Positions 22,545-35,967 of a stretch of 64,000 bases of DNA are shown in pieces. Position 1 is the first letter of the stretch. Every line of letters begins with the position of its first letter. The translations under genes and the position numbers were made by a program. Origin of the DNA: Drechslerella dactyloides (lineage: Eukaryota; Ascomycota; Orbiliomycetes; Orbiliales; Orbiliaceae); contig JAGTWJ010000007.1 in assembly GCA_020064725.1 (NCBI GenBank), forward strand, positions 62,001 through 126,000, written 5' to 3'. The notes under the pieces were generated by a model. That model was not told where the DNA came from and made no database searches. It worked only from the letters and a program-made list of their open reading frames with translations.

Positions 22545-24798
22545 TTAGAAAAAAGTGAAGGGAACATCGTCGTTGACGATGTGCAGCCCAGACCCAGTAT
22601 GGCTCTTGTCGTCAAGGAAGATGCTGTCGTGGTTCTGGGGAAGAAAAAAAGGGCCCTCTGCAGAATTATGATTAGAATGCGACGGAGTGGACGCCATTTC
22701 CGAGAGGTCTGAGGGATAGCCTTCGACGTCCGACACAAGCGTTGTGCATGTTGCATTCGATGCTGCACGTGAACGCCCGCTGTAGCGGGCGGGCGGGATC
22801 GCCACCTCGCGTGGAGCCGAAGGCACAATTTGCATAGACGGGCGGTGATGTAGCTCGTCTGCTTCGTCTAATGTGACAATTCCATTATCAAGGTTAGAAA
22901 TTCCGCGAAGTGAGGCGTTACGATAATGACTCCTCCCAGCTCTGAGATTTGGTAGGCTGGCACAGGTAGAGAGTGTTCGTTGGCCAACGCTATTTCGTGT
23001 TTTGGACAATTGACGCTGGTGGCCGAATGCATTGTACTGACGACCAGCATGGTCGAGTGTCCCAAATCCGCCATCCGCAATGCCGATACCTGGGGACTTA
23101 GGCGCAATGTCGTCTTCTGGCGCAGCAAGATGGTTCTTGCTATCATCTAAGTGTCTCTTTGCCGCGATTAAATCCAATGAGACGAGATTAACAGCGGACG
23201 GTGATGCTGAAACCGGAGCGGATTTGCTGCCGAGTTCAATCCCGGTCTCTGTCTCCTCTTCTTCAATGCCGTGAAGGTCGTCGACCCATTCGTCCAGATC
23301 ATTATTATCGTAAGTCCATTCTATGTCCGCCTCCCAATTCTGACTGTCACCCTCCGTATGCCCTACTAGGATGGACACCCGTCGGCTTATCCTTTTGGAC
23401 ATGATTTTGGAAATCCTCTTCTCCGGGATAGACTCCAGAGTATGGTTGATTTCTGCAGGAACTCCGAGGCCTAAAGTACCGGAGCTAGAGCTTGAGGGAC
23501 GTAGAGGTGACAATGGGGGCATCAGCTGGTTGTTTGCTGATACAATTGAGGATGGATTTGGCGGTCTCTGTGACGCTGCAGCCTGGCTTAAGACGGAGGG
23601 AGAGAACGATGGAGGGGACGCAACGGGAGGGCTGGGAAAAGCGCGGAGGACGTCGTCTTCGACAATTTGATCCAGAAATCCAGTATTTTCCTCGAGAATC
23701 GGACTGACATCTCTAGGCAATGGAGCAATATCTTCTTGCAGAAAGATCACAGAGTCTCTGCCTTCGCTCTCAAGGATGGGAACATCGTCCTCCTTGGTGT
23801 CCAGGCTGCTAGTAAAGGCTGTTCGGGAAGAACTGCGGGGAGGTGGCGTCAAATGCGAGGCGAAGGCGTTATTAAGACTCTCTGCTGACTTGGATTTCAA
23901 GCTCAAATCTGCTATCGAGTCAACTGGGGAATAGACGCTGTCGACAGACGGGGAAGGCATAGGGAGACCGGTTGTGAGAAGGGAGCCGCTCAAGCTCTGC
24001 ATGTGTCTGACTGACCGAGGGGTCAGAGGAGTCAATGGCACTATGGGAGTCTTGGGTGCTTTCGCTTCCTTCAACATATAGTTCCACTGTAGAGGTAAGA
24101 CGTCCTCGGGTGTATCGTCGAATTGGGCGCCCTGCTGGGTTGCCAGATGCGACAGGTGCCGAAAGTTGAACGGATGGCTGATAGGCTTGCCATTGCAGAA
24201 CGTCCTGGGTTCGATGGCCGCAGCTGTGACCGGGCGTTGTGTGAGTATAAGACTGAATATATCTGGTGAATATCGGATCCATCCGCAGCAATAATGACAT
24301 ACCTTGGCTTTTGCTCAAGAGATCGGGGACGCTGTGGGTCCTCAGTAGCCTGGGTGGCGAATCGCGCCGAAGTGGCTGTCGAATTTCATGTTCTTCGAGA
24401 GGACCCAAACTGAGACTCAGTTGTGAGTTCTTTCGCATTCTGTGGGCCTTGATTCGCGTCGTTAGAGAAGGGAATGGTGAGTCCCGGCTCTCGGTGGTCG
24501 GCCGGTCACTCAATCGACTGGAAGAGGCGGATCGTGGGACCAATGAATCATAGGTCTCCGGTGAGGTCATCTTATTGAACAAGGACGAGCCTCTCTTTCT
24601 CAATGGCGGTCGTGGTCTCTCCATCTTTTTTGAAATCGATGACGTTTCGGTGACAGCGACACTGTTGCGACGTTTGTCTAGCGATATGCGAGGGTTATAG
24701 ATATAGCGGCGGGGCTCCGTATTCCCAGTCGAAGAGTCGTCTGAGACGCTATTGCTGCGCACTACCTGGCGGCTTGTCTCTTTTATCTTGGAGAGCAT
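22545..24798 (-). CDS. CRIB-domain protein, putative Cdc42/Rac effector
   Basis: Exons 24798-24303 and 24262-22545 give 737 aa. The intron is only 40 nt, and its acceptor is fixed because it alone keeps the frame into the CRIB motif. ISHPFNFRHLSHL at about 193-205 fits the CRIB consensus ISxPxxFxHxxH, with Ala replacing the usual glycine after the last His-Leu. The rest is Ser/Pro/Arg-rich and probably disordered, with basic patches (KRISKIMSKRISRRVS at about 410) and acidic patches (EEEETETG). No kinase domain follows, so this is not a PAK. It more likely is a scaffold that binds GTP-loaded Cdc42/Rac in polarity. The start could also be an in-frame ATG 33 nt upstream. Confidence 0.78.
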
Positions 24799-27700
24799 GA
24801 TTGTTTTTATATATGCTCCCGTTCCAGTCATAAGAGGCGAGATGTTATTATGCCCGGGCTCACGGGTGTGGGAGTAAGGTTTTTTCCTTTTGCCTACCCT
24901 TCTCCACTCCTCTGCTAGCGTCGCCCAAAGTTCGCACCGTCTCTGTCTTTCCAACTTTCTCGAGCGACAACCCTTTAATTCTGGCTTAGGGAGGTGCCTT
25001 GCTCGCGGACGTGCAACTTCGGAGTTCGTTTTCTGGTGGCCCTGTCCTGGTCGAGGGACTGGTGCTTGCTCGAGGGTAATATCCTGGGCGGGACTCTAAG
25101 CCAAGTTAGTTCAACCTGTCTCTCGGGAGCAAACTGCAGTACTCGCAAAAAAGCAAAAGCGCGTCCTCCCTGCAACTACCCCTGGCCCGGCCGTCCAGGG
25201 CAGGAAAAACTCGTTCCAGGGAGAAAAAGAAATCCCAGGGAAAAAAAACAAAGCACGAGCGGTGTTTCCCAAGGAGATGGACTCGAAAATAGCGAAGGGA
25301 AGCCCCGTTCATGGTGCCTAAGCCTTGCGTGGTGGATTAGGACGGCAAGTGCAGTCGGTCGCGAGCCTTTGAGCCCTCCACGCGGCCTCCGTAGACTCCC
25401 GCCCACACATGAGCAGGTATTATGTGCTTGAGGATTCACACGCAGTATTTGTAACGCTGGTCGGTGATTTTGACATATGTATGAAGTAACCTTACGTACC
25501 GTGATTTAGCCACCCAGCTGTCAACGTCGCGGATATGTAATGCTATGTAAGCCCGCGGCGCAAATCCCAAATTCCCCCAAATGCGTATGCACGGCGTCCT
25601 TCTCGAAAATTCCCGCTGCCGGCCGATACGAGACGGAGGACCAGGCGCGGTTGCGGGCTTGGAAATACCCTTGATGTGCGTGTTGTCAGTAATAGATTAC
25701 CATACCCAGCCGAAATTAATACCAAGGCTACCGGTCTGTCGTGGTCAAAGTAGTCAAACGTCTGTGATGGAGTCCGACTAGCTATTCTACCGAATAACCG
25801 GGTGCGACGAGGCCAGCTGTATCTTTGGGGGAGAGTTGCTACGATGGACGCTTCGCAGCGGTTTTATTTTCCATGCGCTTGGTTCGATAATTTCGGTATC
25901 GTGGAGGCGGGGAAGTGACTGGAATATATATAGTGAAGCCTCCAGTGCCACCAAAAATCGGAATAGAACGTGTGGTGTACTGCTGCCAGAGCTGATACGC
26001 TCACTGGGACGGGTGTATATCACAGAATCATCAAGTAGGCGCCTGCGACTGTTTTTCGTTGCATGAAAACCCAGCCACTTTATTGGGTATGTGCGCAGAC
26101 GAGATAATTTCACGTTCTGTTCGTATCACCCTAGGCTCGATTATATCCGATCATCCAGACCACCGACGAATACAGAGGTAAGAACCACCCAGATTTACCC
26201 AGAACCCCAGAGGGGTTGCAAATTTGCTTGGCCGGATGTCGTTCCACTGAAAACCTTGCTTGGTTTGGACTTTGGAAATGAGAATCCGCGCGCAGGCCGT
26301 TGACTGGTGGCGGGAACGCTCTAACCACGATGTCGACGCGACAGCTACCGAAAGGCGGGAATCTGGAATGTTGGGCTGTTCCGACCTGAAGCGAGGCCAG
26401 TAAGACAAGTTTCCACCCACTCGGAGCCGCGGCCGTTCAAAAAAAACGTCGTTATCTGTTGAGGAGGGTGTTGAAATTATCCCACACGGCCGAACTGGTC
26501 GGCGAAGTAAGTAGCTTGAGATCCCCAGAGCTAGGTAAGTGTCTTAGTATATTGCAACATTCGTAGATAGTGATCGATTGCAGGGAAATTGGAAGCACCG
26601 ACAGTGGGGGTTCAAAAGACCTTACGCACCGATGTAGGAAAAGAATCGATCAAGAGCTTACATGAAGTTTGTCGTGAAGAACGAAATGCTGTATGTTGCA
26701 CAGATGTTCCAGGTACCACCGCCAACGTTGCCAGACGTTGCTTCTGTCGCGCTAACAGGCCAGCTTGCCGTAATATTAGAGCACTGTGCATTTGCGAAGA
26801 GCTGCTGTGTATATGACGTACCAAAATAAGGAATCAGTTAGTCTGACTGCGTCCTGCGTCGTCGTCGAAGCAGGTTGATGCCGAGGTATTATCTCTAGAT
26901 ATTCCGGGACCTACACGCTAGGTAGCTCTCGCGACAGCAGGAGGTTCTTATAGTATGTGCACAAGTATGTAGTTCCGTGTATACTACCCAAGCAGAATCG
27001 CCGGGCCCTCGATAGCTCTAAGACAAGCAGTGCAATTCCAAAACACTAGTCGCTTCTAGCTGTCCCTTTTGATGGAGGCCTTAATCCTACCCGCAGTACG
27101 AATAGACATGATACACTCTTGTCCTTGGCTTCAACTGCACGCTCGTGCGCCCGTCGTGTGCACTTGTATTAATTCGAGACCAAAGCAGACTTTTAGCAGG
27201 AACACCCGCTTCCGCCGTATATTATCGCCTCGGGATATAAACAGCAGCTCTTGCTCCACCTGAAACTCGCTTCACCGGCTCGTGAATCTTCGGGTGCGCG
27301 GGCCAATGGGCATTCTGTACGCTCTCTCGATGCTTGCAAAATGGCACCGCACGCAGATAGCCAGCAAACTGTCGAAGTGGCTCGTGACAGCTGATATTAT
27401 GCGTATATGGGCCATGCAGTCATTATTGAAAGCTCGTAGATCCAGTTCATCGATAGATTATACGATTTGAACGTTGTCCCTTTCATCTCTTGGTTGAGGT
27501 CACCACGGACCCTGAGCTCCCGCCAAGCCGGCTCGCCCATTTCGGTTTAGATTCAGTGATTATGGCTTGTTCCAAAATGAGTCGGTGCCCATATATTCGG
27601 AAATTATTTTGCCGATGAGCCCAGCCGCGAGCATGCTCACTACCGCCAGGCTTGTCTACCTGTTGTGGTTCTGGTGTTTTCTTCAATCGAAGCAATCGAA

Positions 27701-30700
27701 GGAGATGGTCTTTTTATCACAACCAAGCCGGCCATCGTGATGGCTGGTGTTGAAGCGGTGAACAGGCTCAGGAGGGGTCATGCTCCCCTTCGGCCTCGCT
27801 TATATCATAAGAGCATTGTCTGTATATTAGGCTGCGGCTTTGAACATCTGAAACGAGGAGTCGTGCCGGAGGCATCTGCTCTTCCCGTGACAGACAGACC
27901 GCATAGTCAAAAATAACTAAGCATCAATAGTCGGATATAAGATCGAACCCAAGTCAGCCGACAGCTGTCATCCCATTGGAGGTTCGTTATTGTGGCGAGG
28001 GCTCCCCACCGTTCGCGAGAGCTTGGCGTTGGCAATAGCAAAGTGGTGCTATACTAAGTGCACCCGCGGACTCCTCGCCCTGAGCCGTTGCGTGCTGGCC
28101 CTCGGCGGCCGCTCGATTCGAGTTCCAGATCGGTCTTGATCTATTGGTATGGCGGTGATCGTGAAGGGGGGCTCCTTGTTCCGCGTGAGCAGAGCCGTCG
28201 ACCCGATCACACTTGCGCAGACTGCAGTCGGCAAGCCCAGCTGTCAGCCACACAGACAGCCGGATGTGGGCTCTCGTGGCGGTTTCTTCCACGAGAACAA
28301 GTCTCGAGGTCAGTCACGTCTTGGTTGAACCCCATACGGCCCACAACAGTGGCGATGTTCCATCGCATTGTGTGGACGTCTTTCGAAACCGCTTGTCGGC
28401 TGCGACACCGAAGCTTCCTGGTCTTGGGCTGTTGGTCGGAGGCCGTTCCTGAGCTAACGTGCTGGTTGGTTGGCTGGCCGGGTGGACTGAAAAAAAGAAA
28501 GCGGGGGGCTACCGCTGGCTCGACGTTAATTGAATACCGCTGCGTTCTCTCCTTTCTGCCTCGGGCTCTCGTCTCCACTCTTCGTCGCCCGCGCCCGCCC
28601 TCCCCAAAATGGAGAGACGGCTCTCGTGAGTCCATCCCGGGTCCCCGTTCAGCGGCAATTGGCCTAGCCAGAGCCGTCTTCCGGCACCGGAAAATGCTCA
28701 CCAGCTAACTTTCACAAACGGTGATTAGCTTTAGCAGTATAGTGTAGCTTTTGGCAAGGGCCAGGCTCGATGCAACAGTCCAGTGCAATGGACATCAAAC
28801 GATCTTACTCCAAGGCTCAGATCATTGTCACGAGCTGGCCAGCCCCTGAGAACCTTGCGAGCACGCTCATCCCGAGACTACGCTCACCCGGACCGTTGCC
28901 AACAAAGTACGGGCACGAATCATTTCAACTTCCCGGTTGTCTTCGGCAATGAATATCAACAGTCTTCTCCTGCACCCAGAAGGAAGAAAGCAAAATACGA
29001 GGCACTACGCGATGCACAAGGGCCTCAGCTACGCCCCCTTCCCTTGTCCGCTTTCCTCGTGGGGAGAGATATATGTATTGCTTTGCCGGTCTGCCGCCCA
29101 TGCCTGCGAGAACAGGCCGTCTAATGCATCCCCCAACTTCGGCACCGTGGGGTGGATTTTAGACGCCTATCAGTGGCGGCAGGAGAAGTCCGAGTGGGTC
29201 ACAATCACCAACGTGCTGACAAACTAAAACTTGAACGCGAGATGCCGATAGACGACGGGGTGCCATGCCACTCACTACCTTACAGTGCATTGCATTGCAT
29301 GGCATCAAAGTCCGACTGTCAAGTCGCCGATGAATGCAAGACCGGACGTCGGATATACACGTCCCCTTGCATCATATGTTGATTGCAGGATACACCTTCC
29401 AATTTAACCTGGAAAGTTGCAGATGATACCAACGGAGATGTCCCCTCAGCGCGTACGCGTGTTTCCGTTCAGAGCTTAATCGGACCAGGTCCATGGCAAC
29501 TTCCGAAGCCTACAAATACAGTTTATCAACCCAAGACAAAGTTAGTGGCACGGTCTCAAGTTTCTCATTCCACCAAATCGATTGATCAAGCTGTGACATT
29601 TACACAATTTCGCGATCTCGCTGGAACGTCCAAGAAGAGAGATGATAGACCTTTCGATGGATATGGATCGTCTGCGAGCTGAAATCATCCCGCGTCCCGC
29701 TAGATACCAGGCGGGCTAGTCGGGTCTCAGGCGCGCTGTGGTGCCCCACCTCTCTCCGACAGTCTGCATGCACTCTTGACACCTCTCGCGGCTTTGCACC
29801 GAACCGCTTCAAATGGAAGCGAGGGGTGGGAATTCTTCGGTTGCGGATCCCTATCCGCCTGAAGGACCCGATCTGGGCGGGAAATGACCAAGCCGCCTTA
29901 CAGATATTGGACCGCTGGACCCTTTCGCGGTTGACGAACTGCCTCGTCACATCGTCGCAAAACAGCAAGTGAACGGAGCCGGCAATATGCAATATCTCTC
30001 TCTTGTCAGCAGCCTGTCAGCTCAACTTTCAGTGTCGGGAAGGCGACTGCCCAGCCTGCGCTACGCTGCAACCGGTGGGTCGCTTCAGTTGGGAGGTCCT
30101 GGTCCGCGATTTCCCCGAGAGCCTCCAGCTCGAGCAACTGCTCATTCTCCAACCCGTCAACTTCGCACGACCCAACCTCAATTCCGGTTTAACCTTCAAA
30201 AATCCAATCGTGAGAAATGCGAAAGCCGCCAGCTTTCGAAAGGCAATCTGCTACGCACCCGGCACCCGCGGCCCTGGCGATTGCCTGATCAGACCGATCC
30301 AGCGATTGGTCGTGATCATGCATTATGCCTGCTGGCCGGCCGGGCGCTTGAGTGGGGGCGCAACACGCCGCCTCGCGGTCCTGCTTCCTGCAGCGTCGCA
30401 AGCGAGAGTCAGGTCTCGGGGTTTTTTTTTCGACTTTGACATCTGCATCCATGATTGCCGTAACTTACTGTCCGAGTATGTGCCCAGCGCCTGGTAAGAC
30501 AGGTCTCTTCGGCTGGTCGGCTGCATCCTGTTTGCTGCTGCCTCGCGCGCCTTCCGTAGGCTCCTTTCCAGCAGCTTCGAAGGTTGCCCCAATCAATTAA
30601 AATGTATTGATGTCAATCCCGCACCGTGGAACGTGTTTGCCCTTTGCAGGCTCATGCAGGTACTGGCTGGCTGGCGATAGGCTATATTTAATCCCCACGA

Positions 30701-32245
30701 ACAAATTTCCCCATGTCAAACTTATGGAAGGCGAACAATGAGCCGCACCGGTGCTCGCGCTATTAGGTGTATGCATTATGGATATATAGATTGGAGCCTA
30801 CCAATAAGGCAACTACTACGGAACAAAGATCACGCACTCGAGAAACAGGTTGGTAAGCCATGCAAGATTCTTCCGGAGACTAATTGAGGAGCACCTTCAA
30901 TCCTGTACACACAAATAGGTCCATTCCCAAGAGGCTGGTGTTACAGTTAACTGCGAAAATGCACGAAGCACCCACAGGGGACGCGGACGGGCAACATGGG
31001 GCCAAGCACAGGTGTCTTACTTACCGTCTCTTCAGCCATAAGCGTCTACAGGCCTTCGATGGTTGGAGTGTTGGTATTCCGAATTCTGCAGTGTCACAAA
31101 TATGGTGCACGACTATATTTTCGCCATGGGCGACGCAATTTTAGGGTCACGATCGGGCAATTTTACGGATCGAGCGGATGGATACTACCAGTCTCTTTGG
31201 TCTGGCTGCCTGGACTTTCCTCCTTGAATCGATGCTCGGCTCGCCAACCCCAACCTAGTTGCGGTAGTATTCTGCAGGCCCTGAAATCCATCGTGCTCTG
31301 ATGCATGGATGTCGATACTAGTCTGTGTCTCTATCTCTCCTTTCACGCACCGATTGTACAATTTTTCGGTGTACCATGACACCATGCGCAAGGATAGAGG
31401 GGACTACGCAGTCACACCAACATCGCGGTTTCAGCCTTTGCGGCATCTGCAGGGCATTCGCGACATCCATGGCACACACGTACACATGTTTACTCGAGAA
31501 TAACTTGGCTCGTGAGTTACCGTCCTCCCGTGCGTACCTTCCGTAGAACTAGCCCAGCCAGGCGACCCTGCTTCTGTGCATATATGTATTGTGTGACCAG
31601 GTGATTGTTATATTAGGTAACAACATTGACATCCAACCGTGTGTAACTATCCCGTGGTGTCAGTGTTGGAACCAAACGGTGTGCGGCTGGATTCTCGTTC
31701 ATGATCTGGCATGATGCGCTGCTGTTCCGGAGTTCCGATTCATCTAAGCCCATACAAAATACATGTACAGACATAATCGGTGTGCGCGTGCGCTGGTCTT
31801 CCGTATCTCCGGTCTCCAATTAGCTAGTCGATTGTCCATGTCCGGAGACATAGATCCATACCAGAGCGTGCTGCTTTGGAATTCCCGTAGCGGAGACTAT
31901 ATACGCTTTCGCGTCGATCGCGCACGCGCACATACGCGTCTAAAATTCTAGCTGTCGACGCGGGGACTTCTCGGGTTTGAGACCGTCGTTCGGATGTCAA
32001 CTGTCGGGGTATTCGCAACCATATTACGGAGTCATGTGAATCGTATAGTTAAGTTGCCTGCATCAGTAGACACTAGTACCGGGACCAGTTGAAAAGACAG
32101 ACCCGGATATTGCATCCTGATGCACCATCGATCATACCTGTTGTCGTAAATTCTATCAGATTGAGCTGCGCGCCAGTCCATCTCTTTGCTAGAGGAGTCT
32201 ATCTGTATATCGAAACATCTAGTCTATCCCAAAATTATATGCAGT
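24799..32245. other. Gene-free interval of 7.4 kb
   Basis: This is the longest interval without a supportable gene. ORFs up to 216 codons occur (28058-28708 plus, 28207-28701 minus, 30003-30497 plus). They overlap antisense to each other, several start at non-ATG codons, and they show Arg/Ser/Pro-rich compositions typical of chance frames in GC-balanced DNA. I found no transposase, reverse transcriptase, long terminal repeat or tRNA. It could hold non-coding transcripts, a decayed element, or short genes with many introns that I cannot resolve. Confidence 0.5.
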
Positions 32246-33962
32246 TTACTCGGAGCTCTTGCCATCGCAGAATTGGACGACAGCGTACTTGCCGCTCCAA
32301 GACCACTTTCTCTTTTCTGGTTCGTTGGCGTTATCGGGATCCTCGCCCCGCAACCTCTCGTCAGTTCCTCCTGGTAACCCGACAATGACGTCCGCCTTGC
32401 ATGTTCTTAGTGCAAGAGTCCTGCATCCGCTCGCTTTCCCGATGGATCCCAATGCGACCTCGAAGGGTGTCGTGGGGTCCCATTCCGCCTAAATGTGAAG
32501 TTCGTCAGCTGGATTCGAGGTATGCTGAAGGGTCCATGATAGAAAGGCATACATCACAAGTCAGCTTCCTATAGTTGAGATCACCCTTGTATATCACCAG
32601 TTCGCTGGACTTCAGGTCATTCCAAAGGTCGACGTTCTCTTCGCTAGCCAAGCTCCAAAACGGATCTTGCAGTGTCCAGTATGCATTAGGCCTGATACTC
32701 AGCTTCCCTTCCGCATGATAAGAAGCGAGACTTTCAAAGAGTTTCTTTATTGTGCTGGAGCCCTCTTCATCTAGATCGGGCTTTTGCTCGTGTTCGTTCT
32801 CATTCTGAGCGACAAAGAAGTCTACCGGATCCTGCAAGGCATTCAGGAGAATGCCAAAGTCCGATGGCAGCACATCGCTAACAAACCAAGGATGGTTTTT
32901 AGGATGAAGGACGATATGTGTGGCCAGCCCCTGCGAAAGAAGATATGCAGCAAGATACAAGTCAACAAATAGCTCGAACCCCGAGTTGTCTAGGACAATG
33001 TCGATTCGTCGGTCCTCTTCTTTGGTCTGCTTTAGTGTAGTGAGTAAATCGTAAATTTTGTCCAGATCATTGGCGAGTATGTTCTTTTCAGATTCCTCGC
33101 GGGCGTGAGTTCCTTGTAATGACTGGATGTCTTCGTAGGAAATGTTGGTGAGAAGCGACAAGTCCGTTGCATTCCCCCACAGGCAAATCAGAAAAATTTC
33201 GTGGAAGAGAAGAGACGCTGCCGGATCCGTAAAATCGGCGGGCTGTGTAACGGTTGAGTATCGGTTCGCGAGTTCGAGGATTGCGGGAAGGGACGATCGT
33301 AAGGTTTTCAGCTTGGACCCCACAAAGACGTCATAGTCTTTCCACGTGGTTGTCAACGTGAAAGACGTGGCAATGCGGCTGTACTGCAACCGTCAGCACC
33401 GAGCATTGATGGACAAAGTTGCGGAAATTGGGACGAAAGTACCGATAGAGGTAGCACTCCGCGAAAAGCCATGGAACTCCGAGCCAGGTCGGTTCTCCAA
33501 GGGCCTCCAGAGCTGTATTGTAGTGGGAGATGTCGGGCAGCCCATCGTCCCGAAGAGGTCTGCAAAGAGCCGCGCCCGGAGTTAGCTCGATAATCTAACT
33601 AAGCCCGGCACAATGGTGCGTTCTAACGAATGGATTTAAACGTGTGCCTACGTCAGCGCGCGATCGTGTTGGAGCTCGTATTTCAGCTTGGCCAGGTCCT
33701 CGACAATCTTTCTGCCTTCTCTGGTTTTGGCCTGATCCTTCGGCCCTGGTATGGAACGGAATACAGCATCGATGGCTTGTGTCTGCCGGCGAGGTTAGCG
33801 ATTGCGGCGTGGGGACCAGCCGGGAGGACGCCTAAGACGCCTAGGACTGGGGGGCGGCGAGCGGCCGGAGAGACGTACGACGATGACAGGCCAGCGCTTG
33901 CAGGCAGAGGTGTAGGCGAAGCTGTTCCGGTCCGAGGTCATGTACGGGGCGGCCATCGCCAT
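32246..33962 (-). CDS. ARMT1/DUF89-family damage-control phosphatase
   Basis: Five exons (33962-33879, 33782-33652, 33559-33443, 33378-32553, 32488-32246) give 466 aa, and all junctions are GT-AG and in frame. Family blocks are present: RWPVI near the N-terminus, EPTWLGVPWLFAECYLYRRI, then the metal-binding IVLDNSGFELFVDLYLAAYL, then VIYKGDLNYRKLT with the conserved KGDLNYR, and finally RTCKADVIVGLPGG. This is the subfamily of yeast YMR027W and human ARMT1, divalent-metal-dependent phosphatases that hydrolyse sugar phosphates such as fructose-1-phosphate and related damaged metabolites. A protein-glutamate methyltransferase activity has also been proposed for ARMT1. It is probably cytosolic. 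The start is the first of two close ATGs. Confidence 0.9.
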
Positions 33963-34335
33963 CTTGCCGGCGGGGAATCGTGTCGACGGCAGGCGTGTGG
34001 AAGGAGAGACGCGCGACGGTGGTCACGATGGTGGTGAGGAAGCTGTCGGCGGGCTTATCGATAAGAGTGGGCTGCTGGCGCGAACTGAGCTAAGCTTCTT
34101 AGTCAGCTGGCCAAGCTGCGTCGTCCCATCTGCTCCTCGACGGCTGATCGATCGCATCCCTCCGCCGGCTCCGGTGGCTTCTTCTTCCTCTTCATCGTCA
34201 TCTCCTCCGCTGCTGTCTCCCGCCTCGCCCAGTCATCTCCTCGCCCTCCGCCTCCTTCTCCCGCCTCCTGCTCTGCCGGCGTCCGTTGTCAGCCGTCGTA
34301 GAGCGCCCTTCTTCGGTCAACCGCATCCAGCAACC
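33963..34335. promoter_or_regulatory. Bidirectional promoter between phosphatase and acyltransferase genes
   Basis: 373 bp separate two divergent ATGs. The region is pyrimidine-rich on the plus strand, with CTCC/TCCTC runs at about 34180-34270. It is also open in the acyltransferase frame back to an ATG at 33940, but that would read into the phosphatase first exon and adds only a Ser/Pro/Leu-rich segment, so I treat it as non-coding. Confidence 0.5.
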
Positions 34336-35967
34336 ATGGCGTCGGCATCGGCCAGGTCGTCCGACACCCATCTTGCCGGTAGTATCCGGTACGGAAGCGT
34401 GCTGCAGGCGATCCGGCTGATGCTGTTTCTTCTCTACTTTTTTGTCGGTAGCATCGCGTATGTATATGAAGCTTCTCCTTCGCTTCGCGGGCATTTTGCA
34501 AGCGCCGTCTTGCCGCTTCGTTTACGAGCAGCTGGCCGGATCCTTCTTGACATTTCTCTACTGACGTTTGAGTATTCGGGCCTGAACAGAATCGTAGCGA
34601 CGCAGTTCATCGGATCACCGCTATATTTCATCAACCGGGACTGGTTCTATGCCTATATCTCTGTCACAAAACAGTCCTTCGGCACTCTCGTCACAACCGT
34701 CAACCAGTGGTGGTCACCTACCACGATCCGAGTCAGCGGCGACAAGTCCATCAGAGGCCAGCTTCGCATCACCAAGGATGGCTTGCTTGAGTGCGACTTT
34801 CCGGAACGCATGGTCTTCATCGCAAACCACCAACTCTACTCGGACTGGCTGTACATCTGGTGGATCGCATATTCGGCTAGAATGCATGGCGCCATATACA
34901 TCATCCTCAAGGAATCTTTGAAGTGGATCCCCATACTTGGGTGGGGTATGCAGTTTTATGGCTTCATCTTTCTGGCCCGCAAGTGGGAAAAGGACCAGCA
35001 GCGATTCCAGCATCGCCTCAAGCAGCTTGCTGCTAGCGACCGCAAGCCGGAAGACAGGTCGCCAATGTGGCTGTTGATCTTCCCGGAGGGTACCAACATG
35101 TGTGCTACGGGCCGAGCCGCCAGTCAAAAGTACGCTGACAAGATAGGAGTCGTAAGTCCCCACAGCCGTCCTCGTTCCCCTTTTGCCCTGAGTACGTTCA
35201 TATCTAACTCCTGCTCCAGAAAAACCACGACCATGTCTTGCTTCCCAGGATAACAGGTCTCCAGTATTGTCTCCAACAGCTCGATTCGTCCGTCGAGTGG
35301 CTCTACGACTGTACTATGGCATATGAGGGTATTCCGTAAGTGCAATATTTTTTTTATATTCGGCCTCCCTTTGTATGGCCTCCCTTGACTAAATATCCCA
35401 AACGCCCTTAGCCGTGACAAATATGGACAGGATATCTTTACCCTTCGAGCTCAGTTCCTTCAAGGTCGTCCACCAAAGTCAGTCAATCTGCATTTTCGCC
35501 GGTTCCGTATCTCAGAGATCCCATACAACGACACCGCAAGCTTCGAGAAATGGATGCGAGCTCGTTGGATTGAGAAAGACCAGCTTATGGAAGCCTACAT
35601 GACCACCGGAAGGCTCCCCGGCGATGATGAAGAGGTGGAAGTGATCACCAACGGTGGTATCGAGAAACCTGGTCGTACAGTAGGCAAAACGGAAACAAAG
35701 CTGGGAAATGTGATCGAGACCGAAGTCAAGTTGCGAAGCTGGATGGAAGTCCCAAGGGTCTTCGCTGTAGTTGGGTACGTTCCTGCTGCAGGCGGCATTG
35801 TGCATTCGGGTCATCGTGCGCTAACCAAGGCGTTCGAGTACAGACTTACGGCGTTAACCTACAACATTGCCTCACAGATCTGGGCCATCGCTTCAGCCGC
35901 TGCTGGCATTGGACGCCAGCTTGGAGGCACGATGACGGATTCTTCCCGGATCCGTTACGCTACCTGA
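34336..35967 (+). CDS. LPLAT-family lysophospholipid acyltransferase
   Basis: Exons 34336-35151, 35220-35335 and 35412-35967 give 495 aa. A membrane segment lies near residues 30-50. The PlsC catalytic motif is NHQLYSDW (His about 165, Asp five later; HX4D). The acceptor-binding motif IFPEGTN at about 248-254 is intact. Further family features are TGLQYCLQQL and the downstream region AYEGIPRDKYGQDIF, whose proline codon is split by the second intron. The layout matches fungal Cst26/Psi1-like and human lysocardiolipin acyltransferase-like enzymes that remodel phosphatidylinositol or cardiolipin acyl chains in ER or mitochondria-associated membranes. Another hydrophobic segment near the C-terminus may be a second anchor. 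Confidence 0.9.

Noticed and set aside
24799..24954. N-terminal extension of the CRIB protein to 24954
   Set aside because: It begins at a non-ATG codon; in-frame ATGs are only at 24831 and 24798, and the latter was used.
28058..28708. 216-codon plus-strand ORF with a 164-codon antisense partner
   Set aside because: Starts at GTG, overlaps an equally open minus-strand frame, Arg/Ser/Pro-rich, no domain; likely chance.
33940..34335. Upstream in-frame extension of the LPLAT acyltransferase
   Set aside because: Open frame to an ATG at 33940, but it overlaps the divergent phosphatase first exon and encodes low-complexity Ser/Pro/Leu sequence not expected in the family.
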